From Semisulcospira habei (Eukaryota; Mollusca; Gastropoda; Semisulcospiridae): 64,000 bases of DNA. The position numbers and the translations under genes were made by a program. Where the stretch lies: contig BTPG01000003.1 in NCBI GenBank assembly GCA_036245525.1, positions 134,972,873 to 135,036,872 on the forward strand, read 5' to 3'. Below the pieces are notes generated by a model, which saw only the letters and a list, made by a program, of their open reading frames with translations, did not search any database and was not told where the DNA came from. Shown in pieces: positions 11,629-24,643 of this stretch (its first letter is position 1; the number at the start of each line of letters is the position of its first letter).

Positions 11629-12003
11629 ACCTACCCACTACACGCTCTCATACCGTCAATAGAGGATCTCCGTAAATCAAAAGCAGGGCACTAAGGTAAG
11701 CGGTGCATGCGTGACGAAAACAACAGATAAAACGCCCAGACAAACATACGCTACCACGATGCCTGTCCGGGACTCCAACCCACCGCTGTCGCCAAAACAC
11801 ACGTACACCTGACCCGCCTGATTCCCGAACAATCTCCATTAGGCATTACTGACATACATTTTATGCACAGCAACTACATTATCATGTCAACTTACATAAA
11901 CATCGCCAACATCGAATAAACTAAACATAAACTACAAATTATCAAAACTAAGTCAAAAGTATTGATTATCAATCTATTAACTCCCTCTTAAACACACACA
12001 CAC

Positions 12004-12044
<41 letters not shown>

Positions 12045-12079
12045 CACACATACACATGTTTAATGAATAGTCAAAACGC
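11629..12079. other. Unassigned sequence with a short CA tract
   Basis: No gene recognised. Contains a second (CA)n at about 11,993-12,050. Confidence 0.5.
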
Positions 12080-12742
12080 AGTGCGCTTTGTTAAGCGGCT
12101 CATTTAAGTGCCGGAACAGAAACCGAAGCACTTATGCATGCCGCCTCCATGGTTCAGAATTCTGCAGACCCAGGCTACCAGGTTGTATTCTTCTCCGATG
12201 CCCTTTCAGTCCTTCAGGCACTCGAGAACGACAAGCTCGCCCAGCTGACCAGAGCTTTGCAAAAGGTCAGAGAAACCAGAAGCGTTGTTCTCCAGTGGAT
12301 ACTAGCCCTCTGTGGGGTACCAGGAAATGAAAGTGCAGACGAGCTGGCGAAAGATCAACAAGAAAACAGCGTCAGCTGTAGTGAGCAAAAGACAACCATC
12401 AAGGCATTGATGAGGCCGAGGTCAAACAGAGACGACTACCACACAATGACCAGAGAGCAGCAAGTCGTCCTGATCAGACTGCGTACCTGCCACAACAGAC
12501 TGAACGCTCACATGAACAGAAAGCTGGCGCCATCACCAACCTGCGCCTGTGGTCAGGAAGACCAAACAGAGGAACATATTCTCCAGAGATGCCCTGTACT
12601 GGACGATAAAAGAAAATAAGTGTGGCCATCGCCAACTCCACTGCAGACCAAACTCTACGGCAGTCGAGAAGACCTGGAGAAAACGACGTCATTCACCGCC
12701 GGTGCTGGTCTGACCGTATAGCCCACTGCGAACGACAAGAAG
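12080..12742 (+). mobile_element. LINE 3' end with RNase H domain (Jockey/I-like)
   Basis: A 161-codon frame (12,134-12,619) carries an RNase H-type segment: upstream TETEALMHA, then VVFFSDALSVLQAL, then LQWILALCGVPGNESADELA. A cysteine/histidine cluster follows (CACGQEDQTEEHILQRCP) and is usual at the C-terminus of such ORF2 proteins. The histidine normally found before the GVPGNE loop is absent (LALCG), so the nuclease is probably inactive. After the stop at 12,619 another frame continues with TKLYGSREDLEKTTSF to a stop near 12,717, so a frameshift precedes the true end. A GAAGAAGG tail lies at 12,738-12,748. It abuts the 3' end of an oppositely oriented LINE. Confidence 0.8.
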
Positions 12743-12747
12743 AAGGA

Positions 12748-15597
12748 GTGCCGGAAAAGCATTGACTTGAAAGTGGACATGGATGGTAATAATGGCCGAA
12801 AGCGAATTCCAAAGTTTAGCTCCTGAATAGGAAAAGCAAATTTTGAATATATTAAGTCGCGGCCTAGGTACTAACAGATTGTTCCTTGCCGTCTTGTACG
12901 GTGTGTTAGCATTGCTAAACAAATCCGAAATGTACGGTGGTGTTCTAGAGATGCTGACTTTGAACATTAACACGCCCTTGTTGTACATAAGAAGGTTAAG
13001 TAACGAAAGCATGTCAAGGGCTATCAGGCGCTCGTCAGTGCTGTCCCTGCTGTTAGGAAAGATTAGCTTGACTGCCCTCCAGTGGAGGGAATTAAGCCTA
13101 TTTAAGCATGCATCACTACACCCATCCCAGACTGTAGATGAGTACTCAATGTGAGACAGAATGTGAGCGGTTAAAAACAGTTTTCTCGTCTGTGAATCTG
13201 TAAAATAAATGTTTTAAAAGCACTGAGAAACATGTTTCTGGACACAGATTTGCATACACTGTTTAAATGTGCATGCCAAGACAACTTATTGTCTATAATG
13301 ACGCCTAGCAACCGGTGCTCCGTGACCTGCCTAATCGGCTCACAGTTAAGGAAAAGGCTAAGTGGAGGCGGGTTTACCTGATGCTTTTGACGTGTAGTGA
13401 TTAACATACACTCTTTTTTAGATGGATTAGGCATCATGTAGTTGTCTCGGCACCAGGTTGAGACGTCTAATAGACAATGTTGCAAAGAATAGTTAATTGT
13501 AGATATTTTGCCGACGACACGTCGAAAGTAGCGTCGTCTGCAAACAAACTGCATCGCACATTTGGTTGCGAGATACATAAAGGCAAGTCATTAATATAGA
13601 TTAAAAATAATAGAGGACCTAAGATAGACCCCTGGGGCACTCCATGCTTAATCGCACCTTCTGAAAAACGCTTACCGTTGACAAAAACATACTGAGATCT
13701 GTCGCTTAGATAAGGATTAGAGAAGGTTGTAGATTGCTTAACGTCCCGACAGCAACAAGACGTTCTCAGGACGTGAAGATCTAAAGAAGGAAGCGGAATC
13801 TGTGTCTATGTGGTATGCCAACAGCTTCTGTAGTAACAGTTCATGGTTGACTAAGTCAAAAGCTTTAGAAAAATCTAAAAAATACCGTGCCGGTCATTTC
13901 AGCATTGTTCATGGAAGTAAGCCAAATATTTGTTAGGTGAGACAAAGCAGTGTGGCATGAGTGACCGGGTCTAAAGCCTGACTGTAACGAATAAATCAAG
14001 TTATGTCTCTCCAGAAAATGACTCAGGTGTATGTGGACATGTTTTTCTATGGGTTTGGACAGAGCTGACAGGAGTGAAAATGGCCTGAATTTATTAGGAT
14101 ATGTGAGGTCTTTAGTTTTTGGCAATGGAATGACTTTAGCTATTTTCCAACCTCTTGGAAAAGTACCTTGCTGGATTATGAGATTATAAATAAATGTTTG
14201 AGATTCAACCACATATAGGGCAGACATTTTTAAAAAGAAGCTATTAATGCCGTCATGACCAAGGGAGCGTTTATTTTTTAACTGACTAATAGATTTTCCT
14301 ACGTCAAAAACAGTTAAATGCGGAATACTAAAGAACTCGTTTGGCGCCAGTCTCTCGACGCAAAGTTTTTCAGTTTTTCAGAAGCAGTCGGTGTGTTCCG
14401 GTTATTATTACTTTTAATCAAAAGTGAGTCGGTAGCAGACAGGAAATGCTGATTAAAAGTATCAGCGGATATAGAAGTACACGATGGCGTTTGTCGTGAT
14501 TTCGTAAAGGCATTGAGGGCTCGCCAGACAGATACGGTATAATTTTATTATCCATCAAGCGCTGGAAGTGTTTTTTTTCTGGGCCTCAGGCGCTCAGTAC
14601 TTGACACGGCTACGCTGCTTGCGGAAAGAAACATAGTCTTTGTTTCGCTTTAGTTCATTTCGGAGAGCCATTGCGTCTTTAATGTCCTTAGTTAACAAAA
14701 TGGTTAACTGTGCGTGTTGACTCTCTTCTCTCCTAGTGGCGCATGCGGGTCAAGTACACCAAGGAACAATTTGTACCATTCGGCCAACGCTTCCTCGGGA
14801 TCATCGTAATTATAAATCGACTGAGAAGAGGGTTCGTTCAGGTCCGCGAGAAACGCGTCCCTACTAAGTGTTTAAACGACCTATAATGAATAGTCGTATG
14901 TTGTTTTTACGGCATCGCTTGTCCACTTTCAGAGCCCAGCTACAGCACACAGGATAGTGGTCGCTAATCGCCACTTGAAGAACACCAGAGCTAAGGACCA
15001 TTGACTTGCTGGAAGTGTATACATGATCAATTAGAGTGGCAGAAGTCTCTGTAGCTCTAGTTGCGGAAGTGATAAGCTGCTTGAGGCCTAACATAGAAAT
15101 AGTAGACTCCCAAGCAGGGTGTGGGGAAAACATGTTAATATTAAAGTCTCCGAGCAGTAAAATATCAAAACTGCGCTTGATAACTTTGTCTATCATTTAT
15201 TTTTTAAATCGTCGTACCACTCAAATGATGCAAAAGGATTTCTGTAGTTAAATCCAACAAGCAAAGGGGCCGATTTGTCTGTCTTAACTTCAACCCACAC
15301 ACTTTCAACAGAGTTTGACTCAAGGTCTTTTCTTCTGCGAGTAAAGTGCTCAACAGAGTCGTGTATATACACAGCTAATTACGTCTGTTGGGGAAGAACG
15401 GGATCACGCCGTATAACGGAACAATTTGGTACCGAGATAGATGAATCGCTTTTATTAGAGTGTAGGCGTGACTCTGAGTTTCCAAAAATGTTAAAGGGTG
15501 TGGGTTGAGTTTAAAGGACGGACAAGTCAGGAATCTTGTTCAACAAATGATAAATATTAAAATGTCCAATCTGTGAATTAGTAAATTTACCCGACAT
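12748..15597 (-). mobile_element. Near-complete LINE ORF2 (CR1-like), endonuclease plus reverse transcriptase
   Basis: Reading the minus strand from an ATG at 15,597: an apurinic-type endonuclease domain (YIHDSVEHF, PLLVGFNYRNP, DILLLGDFNINM near 15,150, LIDHVYTS, ISDHYPV near 14,960), a linker, then reverse transcriptase. RT pieces are FRPFSLLSALSKPIEK and SGFRPGHSCHTALSHL near 14,000-14,100, AFDLVNHELLL near 13,850, GVPQGSILGPLLFLIYINDL near 13,620, and an intact active site SLFADDATF near 13,540. The thumb and C-terminus follow (LLGVIIDNKLSWHAHL; FSYSGAKLWNSLSAI). Several frameshifts and stops split it, and the last few codons are lost where it meets the plus-strand LINE. A 43-bp piece of the foldback family interrupts the RT at 13,733-13,775. 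Confidence 0.85.
13733..13775 (+). repeat. 43-bp foldback-family core inside a LINE
   Basis: ATTGCTTAACGTCCCGACAG through CTCAGGACGTG matches the outer ends of the inverted-repeat element at 2930-3849. Its own ends read ACGTCC and GGACGT, a short inverted repeat. It interrupts otherwise continuous RT coding sequence between the motifs AFDLVNHE and YLSDRSQYV. Confidence 0.7.
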
Positions 15598-16134
15598 TTT
15601 AAAGGGGTATAAAAAAGAGCAAAACGACGTGAAATGAAATACAAGAAAATTTGTAGAAAAACAAATGAACGCAATACATACACTGAAATCTGAACGGCCT
15701 TAGATTATTTGCATGTGTTATTCAGCGCGTTAACAACAGTTCTTTAGCCGAGGCACAATAGCGTCTCGGGAAATAATAAATGTAAGGCGGTTACAATTGA
15801 AATAACACTGGCGAACACAGCCAGAATAAGTTAAAACCGCACACTAATGTGTACCACAGTTTGTTGATGTAAATCCAAGTAAAGAGTGTATTTTTTTGAA
15901 GCTCAAATAAACAAGTACGTAGAAAGACAGTTATTTAAATATACGGCTACTACCACAGTTCAGTCAGAACTCGCGGACAGGACTTAAAAGTGGCTTAAAA
16001 GGGTTAGCTGTTGCTCGGGTGGAAATGGCTCCAGGGGATGAGTTGCCGCGGCAACATAGAGTTGGGCCCGCTGTATGGAATATAGTATAATGGGTAGAAC
16101 ATCGAAACCAATGATGTCGTCATTGTGCGTGACT
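15598..16134. other. LINE leader / unassigned
   Basis: Probably holds the 5' leader of the minus-strand LINE ending at 15,597. Nothing else recognised. Confidence 0.4.
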
Positions 16135-18560
16135 TCTATTTGTGGGTGCGGGTGTAGCTGGCCAAGCCAATCATGGAGCTACACCTGCGAGGGCAATGGG
16201 GGCACTGGAACGTAGCTGTGGGGAGAGTCGACGCTGTCTTTCTGCGAGCTCTGGCACTGGTGATCCGTTCGCGCCGATTGTGTTCAAAGAGCGTGCATGC
16301 TTTCCTTGTGGCGGCACGCCAGCCGGATCTGTCTTGTGCTTGTGCTTCAAGTTCCTTTACCGGGAAGACGCAGTGCTTGAGGCTGTCTCTTATGCAGTCT
16401 TTGAAGCGTCTCTTTGGCCGTCCTTGCTTTCTGTGACCTTTGAGAGTGCACCATACAGGAGTTGGCGTGGCATGCGAGAATCATCCATGCGTATGACATG
16501 ACCTGTCCAGCGGAGTTGTGTCTTTAAGATCAAGGCTTCGACACTCACTAAGCCAGCATTGTCCAGAACTTCCAGGTTTGTCACCTTGTCTTGCCATTTG
16601 ATGCCCATGAGTGAGCGCAGGATCTCATGTGGAAATGTTCAAACTGCTTGAGGTGCTTTCTGTACGGCGCCCATGACTCACAGCCGTAGAGGAGGCTGGG
16701 GAGAACTACTGCCTTGTAGACTTTGATCTTGGTGGAAAGCTTGACGTTGTTGTTGTTCAACACACGAGTGCGCAGGAGACCCAGGGTTTTGGCAGGCTTT
16801 GCTGATGCGAGCTGCGATTTCCTTGTCGATAGTACCGTCAGAAGAGATGATGCTTCCAAGGTACCTGAACTGGTCGACAGTCTTCAGCTCGGTGCCAACG
16901 ATGTACAATTTGGGTGGGAGGTGGGCGGGGGGGGGGGGGGGGGGGGGGGGGGCTCTTGTGCCTGGGACCGGTTGGTGCAGGACCTCGGTCTTGCTGAGAC
17001 TGATGGTGAGGCCAAACAGTCGAGAGGCTTCCGAGAACCTGTTGACGATGGTTTGTAGGTCAGACTCCGTGTGCGCCATCACAGTCATCGGCAAACAGCG
17101 CCTCAAGGATCAGTCTCTCGATTGTCTTGGTCCTGGCATTCAGTCGACGAAGGTCGAAGAGAGAGCCGTCTAGTCTGTACTTCAGGTACACTCCCTTCTC
17201 AAGGTCGTGTACTGCATGGGTCAGGACATACGTGAAGAACAGGTTGAACACCACGGGGGCAAGAACACAACCTTGTTTCACACCGTTGGAAATGTCGAAG
17301 GGTGCGGATGTGTCGCCGTTTGACTGGACAACTCCTACAATTCCGTCATGGAAGAGGCGGATAATGTTGGTGAACTTCCTGGGGCAACCGAGCTTTGCGA
17401 GGATGACCCAAAGCGCTTCTCTGTTTACGGTGTCGAATGCTTTGGTCAGATCTATGAAGACCGCGTAGAGGTCCATGTGCTGCTCAATGCATTTCTCCTG
17501 GACCTGTCTCACAGATAAGACCATGTCGACTGTGCTGCGGCCGGGTCTGAAGCCGCATTGAGCCTCTGGGAGTGCTTCCTCAGATACAGAGCTGATCAGA
17601 CGGTTGAGGATGACTCTCGCAAGGATTTTGCCATCAATGGACAAGAGTGAGATCCCTCGGTAATTAGCACAGTCTGCTTTGTTGCCCTTGTTCTTGAACA
17701 GGGAGACGATTGTAGCATCTCTAAATTCCTGTGGCATGTTCTCCTCTGCCCAGATGCATGTCAGAATTTTGAGGAAGGCATCAAGGGTCTCAGGTCCAGC
17801 TGCCTTGAAGAGCTCTGCGGGGACGCCGTCCATGCCTGCAGCCTTGCCGGAGCTAGTCTGGTTGATCGCTTTCTTGACCTCGTCCAGGGTTGGCGGGAGG
17901 TCAAGGTCATCCAGTGTCGGCTTCTGGGGAATCATGTCCAGGGCCGCAGGATCGACAGTGGAAGGCAGGTTCAGCAGATTTGAGAAATGTTCTCTCCGGC
18001 GCTCAGTGATGCTGCCTTTGTCCTTTAGCAAGGTGAAGCCGTCGGCGGAAAAGAGAGGGGTTGTGCTGGGTCTGGCAGGGCCGTAGACAGCTTTCATAGC
18101 GCTGAAAAACTCCTTGGAGTTGCTGGATTCAGCGAAGTGTTAAAGTTCTTTTGCTTTGCCGTCCCACCAAGTGTCCTGCATGTTGCGGAGCTCTCTCTGG
18201 GCTTTTCTCTGGAGGTGTTTGAAGCGGTCTTTCTTGGACAAGGAGTTGATGTCTTCTGCCACTCGATGAAGGCACTGCGCTTTTGCTCCAGTAGCTTGTT
18301 GATATCTTCATTGTTCTCATCAAACCAATCCTGGTGTACTCTCTGCTTGGGTCCAAGCACGTCTTTGGCAGACTCCGTCACCATCCCCTTGAACTGGTTC
18401 CACATTTCAGTTGGGTTGCCAGTCAACGGTCCATGGGCAGTTAGCAGGTCATCAAGGTGGGACTGAAAGTTTTCCTTGACATCCGGGCACTTCAGCTTGA
18501 CTATAGTAGTGCTGAGGAAATTCCAACATTCGGGGGTCAACGTTGTACTCCGCACTGGTC
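16135..18560 (-). mobile_element. LINE ORF2 with C-terminal C2H2 finger, 5'-truncated
   Basis: Minus-strand RT ORF. The main open piece (345 codons, 17,060-18,097) contains SGKAAGMDGVPAELFKAAGP, YRGISLLSIDGKILARVIL, CGFRPGRSTVDMVLSVRQ, DLYAVFIDLTKAFDTVNRE, GVKQGCVLAPVVFNLFF and the active-site start ALFADD. A frame change follows the two aspartates. Downstream pieces are GLTISLSKTEVLHQPVP, KTVDQFRYLGSIISSDGTID and LRWTGHVIRMDDSRMPRQLL. The protein ends near 16,137 with a C2H2-like finger (CPHCPRRCSS ... SYTRTHK), a feature shared with the copies at 34.4 kb and 47.5-49.6 kb. The N-terminal endonuclease is missing; coding similarity stops near 18,555. An RTE-like affiliation is tentative. A 37-bp G-run (16,925-16,952 region) interrupts the frame. 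Confidence 0.85.
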
Positions 18561-19143
18561 AACTTCCTCCACTCGCGACACTGATCCTTGTAACGGATGG
18601 TGGGAGACACCAGTGTCCACCGTAACCCAGCCAGGGGAACAGCTCATACGGGCCGGCTGGGTATTGCAGCATCCCTGGCTGTGGGAGAGTAGACACAGAC
18701 AGTGTCGGGGTATCGCTGGACTGCTGCAACTGCTTATCCGCAGACTGCGATGACTGAGATAACGAAACACCACAGTCAGTGTCACGGAATGGTGGCTCGG
18801 GAGGGTGGCTGCGGCTTTGCCTGGCAACGGCAAAATACAGCTTTGCTCGCGAGGCCGTCTGGCGAGATTTGTGTCCGCGGGGCGAGACTCGAGTGGTGGG
18901 TCGCGGGGCAGGGCGTCGGCAGGTCGCCACGCACCCTTGATGTTGGCCGCAAGCCGGGCCATGCCCTTGAAGCTGGGGAGGATTAGGTTACGTTTGTCTT
19001 TGCGATAGAGGGCAATGTGGGACCTGCCACCCGCTGTGAAGATGGCCGCGTTGTCAATGCGGCAGACATGACACATGTTTGCATTAGAGTTGCTGATGGA
19101 GTGACAATTCACCCTGTGACTTTGCGGGCAGACTGCTTGGGGC
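18561..19143 (-). other. Unassigned region upstream of the LINE, with a 191-codon frame
   Basis: An uninterrupted minus-strand frame covers 18,537-19,112 and includes a HVCRIDNAAIFTAGGRSHIA segment. I cannot match it to a domain. It could be the leader of the adjoining LINE or a piece of another element, since the composition (GC-rich, arginine/serine-rich in every frame) permits long chance frames. Confidence 0.3.
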
Positions 19144-19151
19144 GTGAAAAG

Positions 19152-19850
<699 letters not shown>

Positions 19851-20050
19851 GCTAAAGGTACAAAGCTACTAAATACAAAAGTACAAAGCTACTAAGATAC
19901 AAGTGCACATAATATAACAAGTCGTTCAAAAAAGATGGATAAGGCAAAATGGATGGCACCAATTATGATTGCTAACAATGTGAACGAGGGGAAAAAAAAG
20001 ATAGTCTTTAAAATTATTTCTTTCACTGAAATCAAACATATGTGGAGCGC

Positions 20051-20218
20051 ATGACAGTTGATTTTAAGACACCTTCCTTTAAATTTAATGATAGTGACCG
20101 TCAGGGCTGGTTAGAGGAACATTGTTACAGCATATTTAAACAACTGCATAAACTAAATGTTTATATTAACAGTGTTACAGTTAATAAAATGGTAATACAC
20201 ATACAGAGTCAGCGGTAA
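20051..20218 (+). CDS. Short ORF upstream of the Polinton polymerase (55 aa)
   Basis: A 55-codon frame starting MTVDFKTPSFKFNDSDRQGW and ending VNKMVIHIQSQR, with the AT-rich codon usage of the polymerase ORF that starts 39 bp after its stop. It includes a WLEEHCYSIFKQLHKL helix-like stretch. It may be a small Polinton gene or the remnant of a larger one; upstream sequence shows no continuation in any frame. Function unknown. Confidence 0.45.
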   Translation: MTVDFKTPSFKFNDSDRQGWLEEHCYSIFKQLHKLNVYINSVTVNKMVIHIQSQR

Positions 20219-20256
20219 TATTTTTATTTTATTATTTTGTCCATCAAATAAAGCTG

Positions 20257-23200
20257 ATGGACAATGCTCAAAGCTTATCAGGCTTGTCAGGCTTAAGAAA
20301 CGTGTTTCACACAACAGACTTGCCTATATCTAATAGTAAGAATGTCTATGAATCAATAGAAAACTCTTTTTCTGTCATACAAGATAATCTTCTTTCAGGT
20401 AGTGTAAAGATTCAGATTCTTGCAAAAATAGAATTTACCAGGGTAGACGGTGAAGTGATTGTATCGTTTTTCTCGACAAGACAACACACAGTTAACACAA
20501 GAAGAGAATTGGAGAATGTGTTTAGAAACAGACTGTTACCAGACTTTCTCCAAGCAATTGACAGTGCAAAAATGATGGGGTCTGGTTGGCATGAAGGTCA
20601 TGTGCATGAACTACAATTAAAACAGCAACAGTCAAAGCATCATCCTATATTAGCTAAATCATGGATAGCATTGCCAAAACAGAAGTTGCAAACAAGAAGG
20701 CTGTAGTTAATATTCAAAACAATGACCACCATTGTTTTATGCAGTGTGTGCTTGCTAAACTACACTTTGTAAAATCAAGACCTGATCGCATATCTAATTA
20801 CATCAAATTTGTAAATGAACTCCATTTCAGTGGTATAGATTTTCCTGTTAATGTAGAGGGCATAGACTTGTTTGAACAACTAAATCCTGGTATATCTGTG
20901 AACGTGTATGCGTGGGATAATGAGTCTGTTGACAAGTTACAACCCATTAGAGTATCACCACTTGCTCCAACCTATGGACTGCCAGAAGATAAGCATGTTG
21001 ACATGTTATTAATAGGAGATAATGATAACTTCCACTACACAATTACCAGGAGTATGTCACGACTAATTCATAATCATATATCAAAACACAATGGCAAACA
21101 GGAAGTGTGTAAAAGATGTTTACAAAGGTTTTCCTCTATTGAAGTAGGACACAAACATGTTTTGCACTGTAAGTCAGCTGATGACATACAAACAGTACTT
21201 AAATACCCAGACCCTTGTAGTCAAGTATATTTTAAGAACTATGGGAATCAGCAAAAGCTGCCGTTTGTAGCATATGCTGATTTTGAATCACTGGTAGTAT
21301 TGTATGATGGTCCTGTTCCAGAATCATTACCAAAGACTATAAAGCTAAGTGACCAAGTGGTGTGTTCTTTTGGATACATTATTGTTAGGTCAGACGGTGT
21401 GCATTCAGAACCTGTTATCTATAGAGGAGAAAATGCAGCATGTCTGTTTTTAACAGAAATGAGACAACTGTATAGTCAGGTAGTACATTATGTCACAACA
21501 TGTGAGATACCTTTGTTGATGACAGAAGAAGACAAACTGAATTTTAATACAGCTGAGACATGTTGGACTTGTGAACAACTTCTGGGTGATGATAAAGTTC
21601 GTGACCATAATCACATAACGGGGTGTTACAGAGGTGCTGCACATAACAATTGTAACTTGTTATTAAAAATAGATCCTAAGACATATAAGTTACCAATCTT
21701 TTTTTCACAACCTCAAAGGATATGATTCACACATTATCATGCGTGCTGTGGATGAGTCCTACAAAAACATAAGTTGTATTGCACAGACAACTGAGAAATA
21801 TTTGACTTTTAGATTGGAAAACAAATTAGCATTGTATGACTCTATGCAACATGTGTCTTTAGGTCTTGCTAGTCTGGCAGACGGACTGTCATCGTTTCCA
21901 ATAACAAGTAAATACTTTGAGCCTGATTTGATTAAGAAAGGTGTGTATCCGTACGAGTACATCAGTGAGTGGGTTGTGTTTGAGGAAAGGAGACTGTCAC
22001 CAAAAGAGAAATGTTATTCTACTCTTAATGGTAAAGGTATTTCTGACTATGATTACCAACATGCACTTGATGCGGGGATAAATTAGGGTGTCAGACGATT
22101 GGCGATTACCATGATCAGTACTTGAAAGCTGACGTTTGCTTGCTAGCAGACGTATTTCAAAGTTACCGTGAAAAGGTTTTTTTGCTCTACAGTCTTGACC
22201 CATCATGTTATATAACGAGTCCTGGCATGACATGGGATGCATTTTTGAAATCAAGTAAGATATTTATTCACCAGTTGTCTGATCATACGATGGGTGAAAT
22301 GGTGGAATGTGGATTGAGGGGGTGGTATTAGCATGGCATTGAATAATTATGCCAAAGCAAATAATAAATATCTTATTGACTTTGACCCATCAAGGTCATC
22401 TAATTATATCCTGTACAAAGACGCATGTAACTGGTATGGGTTCGCGATGACCGAGTTATTACCCTTGAAAAACTTTTGTCTGTATGATTTGTCACAGTAT
22501 GACATAACACAGTTAACAAACTATATTATGAATCATTACCGGAACGATACGAAGGATTGGATCTTTGAAGTAGACATGGAGTACCCACACCATCTACGTG
22601 ATTATCACAACACAATGATTATCCCTTAGCTGTTGAGAAAATGAGTATGACAGGGAAAAGAGAAGACACCAAACTTGTGCCGAATCTGAGTGACAAATTC
22701 AATTACGTATCCCTTACTGCAGTTTTACATCAGACATGGGTTAGTACTAAAGAAAGTTCACAGAGGTATTCAATTTAATCAAAGTGCTTTCATGAAAGAT
22801 TACATAATGAAAAACACAACATTGCGTGCAAGAGATGGCAACACTGCATTTGACAAAGACTTCTTTAAGCTTATGAACAATGCCTGTTTTGACAAGACGA
22901 TGGAAAATCCACATCACCGGAAAGATGTGAGACTTGTCACAACTGAATTGGGTGCAATTAAACTTGCAGGTAAGCTACAGTACACAGGGTACAAAGAGTT
23001 TTATTTATCATTTTATGCAGTGTCACACAAAAAAAAGATTGTCAAACTGGACAAGCCAGTATTCATTGGTATGGCAATTCTTGAATTGTCAAAACTGTTG
23101 ATGCTTGAATTGTATTATGATTACTTCAAACCAAAGTATCCTGAGTGTCGTCTGTTATACACTGACACTGACTCTATGATCATAGATGTGCCTACTGAAG

Positions 23201-23706
23201 ACTTTTATGAAGACATGAAAACAGAACTACACATGTATGACACATCTGACTACCCTAAAGATCATCCACTGTTTATCACACAAAACAAGAAAGTGTCTGG
23301 TAAGTTTAAAGACGAACTGAATAGTGTACCTATTGTTGAGTACGTTGGACTTAGATCAAAAATGTATTCTATACTGCACCAAAAAGGTAGTCAGTCGAAA
23401 GCCAAAGGAATTTATTTTTTTAAAAAAACAGCGATTAAAAATAAAGACATCCCCCATGAACATTATAAGCAAGTATTAGATGGGGCATTAATGCCTGATT
23501 ATCCAAACAAGTCACTGAGATCAAACAAACATAATCTTGAAATGATCCAAACACATAAGAAGTCACTGGCAGTAGGGGACACAAAACGTGTTTTTCATAG
23601 CAAGGAGAAAGCTTACGCACCTGGGAATTACAAACTTAACTTATCTGAAGGTATTTGTGACGAACTGATTGACGAACTGATTGACGAATTGGTCAAAAGT
23701 GAGTAA
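20257..23706 (+). pseudogene. polB: Polinton/adintovirus-like family B DNA polymerase, broken
   Basis: Protein-primed-type DNA polymerase B of a Polinton/Maverick element, in at least six pieces (20,257-20,706; 20,661-21,725; 21,739-22,086; 22,122-22,331; 22,333-22,629; 22,690-23,706). Visible motifs are exonuclease I AYADFESL (about 21,275), an HNH/endonuclease VII-like zinc segment (CWTCEQLL ... RDHNHITGCYRG ... NNCN, about 21,560-21,655), exonuclease III LKADVCLLADVF (about 22,121), palm motif A DACNWYGFAM (about 22,420), motif B-like LMNNACFDKTMEN (about 22,873) and motif C YTDTDSM (23,158-23,178). In motif B an Asp stands where this motif commonly has Gly. In family members the enzyme copies the linear element from a terminal protein. 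Frameshifts near 20.69, 21.7, 22.1, 22.3 and 22.7 kb and a stop at 22,627 make it non-functional. Its 3' end overlaps the integrase 3' end by 14 bp. Confidence 0.9.
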
Positions 23707-24643
23707 CAGTGTCTGGGGGAATAATCTGTAATTCTTCTCTGACAAATGCCCTCTGTGGGGCAGGCTCGTACAAATAATATATTGATGGACTGCCGGGAAT
23801 TTTTTTTGTAAAAATTATGAACAGTCATGGACCATTTGGGGTTGGTTGCTCGGCACTTCACCTCTTTTTCAGACTCGCCGGGCTGATATAGATACCTCAC
23901 CTGTTTTGTAAATAAACTTGTGTCTGGCGCCAGCGGTCCTGACAGTGACATTGTTTTTGGCTCTGTAATTGTTTTCAATTTAATAGCATCAACAGGCTTA
24001 GGCTGTCCTTCGTTATTCATTGCTTTTATCACATGTGATAATTTTTTTACCCACTCCGTGTCCCGCGTGTCATGCATGAGTTCCTTAGCATACTGGTAAT
24101 TAAAAGTCTTTCTGATAATTGCTTGTTGAAATTTTATACAATTGCCTGTGATCTGTGTACACCTGGAATGCCGCGTCTAACCAGTACGCCGTGCTTCGCA
24201 AATAACTGGTTAATGGCACCTTTAAATTCAGATCCATCATCAACTTGCACAAGTCTGGGGTATTTCAGAGGACCACGACTATATATTTTTGTTAACGCTG
24301 TCGCAACGGTAATGGCATTCTTGTCAGTTATGGGTTGAGCGTCTTTGTACCTTGAAGCAATGTCGACAACAGTCAGTGCATATTTGTATCGTTTCTTTCT
24401 TATTGTGTCATGGGACAGAAACAGAAGATCCATTTGATGTGTGTCATTTTGTATAGTGTTTTCAAAATGAGGTCTATATATTTTTCTTGGTGCAGGTAAA
24501 TAATATATTTGCCCAAATTGCTTGTCTCTGTAAACACAGTTTAATTTGATTAAGTGATACATCTCCGACTACGGCCATGTGTAATTTCTGAATCGCGGTG
24601 TTACTTTTCCAATATCCAATTGGGGAATAATATATTTTTGATA
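23693..24643 (-). pseudogene. Polinton integrase (DDE/rve type), broken and split by a LINE
   Basis: The minus strand shows a retroviral-like integrase: the first-Asp segment THQMDLLFLSHD (about 24,435), ALTVVDIASRYKDAQPIT (about 24,370) and the second-Asp segment LVQVDDGSEFKGAI (about 24,250). A C-terminal part follows with VRYLYQPGES and, in another phase, FVREELQIIPPDT before a stop at 23,693-23,695. The codon at 24,134-24,136, directly after HRSQAIV where the catalytic Glu belongs, is a TAA stop. Frame changes occur near 24,540, 24,100 and 23,815 (in an A-run). The N-terminal end is cut at 24,643 by the LINE insertion. The start codon and first few codons lie beyond the LINE at 32,317-32,335, overlapping the end of the preceding small gene. 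In the family this enzyme inserts the element with short target duplications. Confidence 0.9.

Noticed and set aside
18537..19112. 191-codon minus-strand frame as a host gene
   Set aside because: No domain, splice signal or homology recognised; adjacent to a truncated LINE in GC-rich sequence where chance frames are long. Kept only as unassigned.
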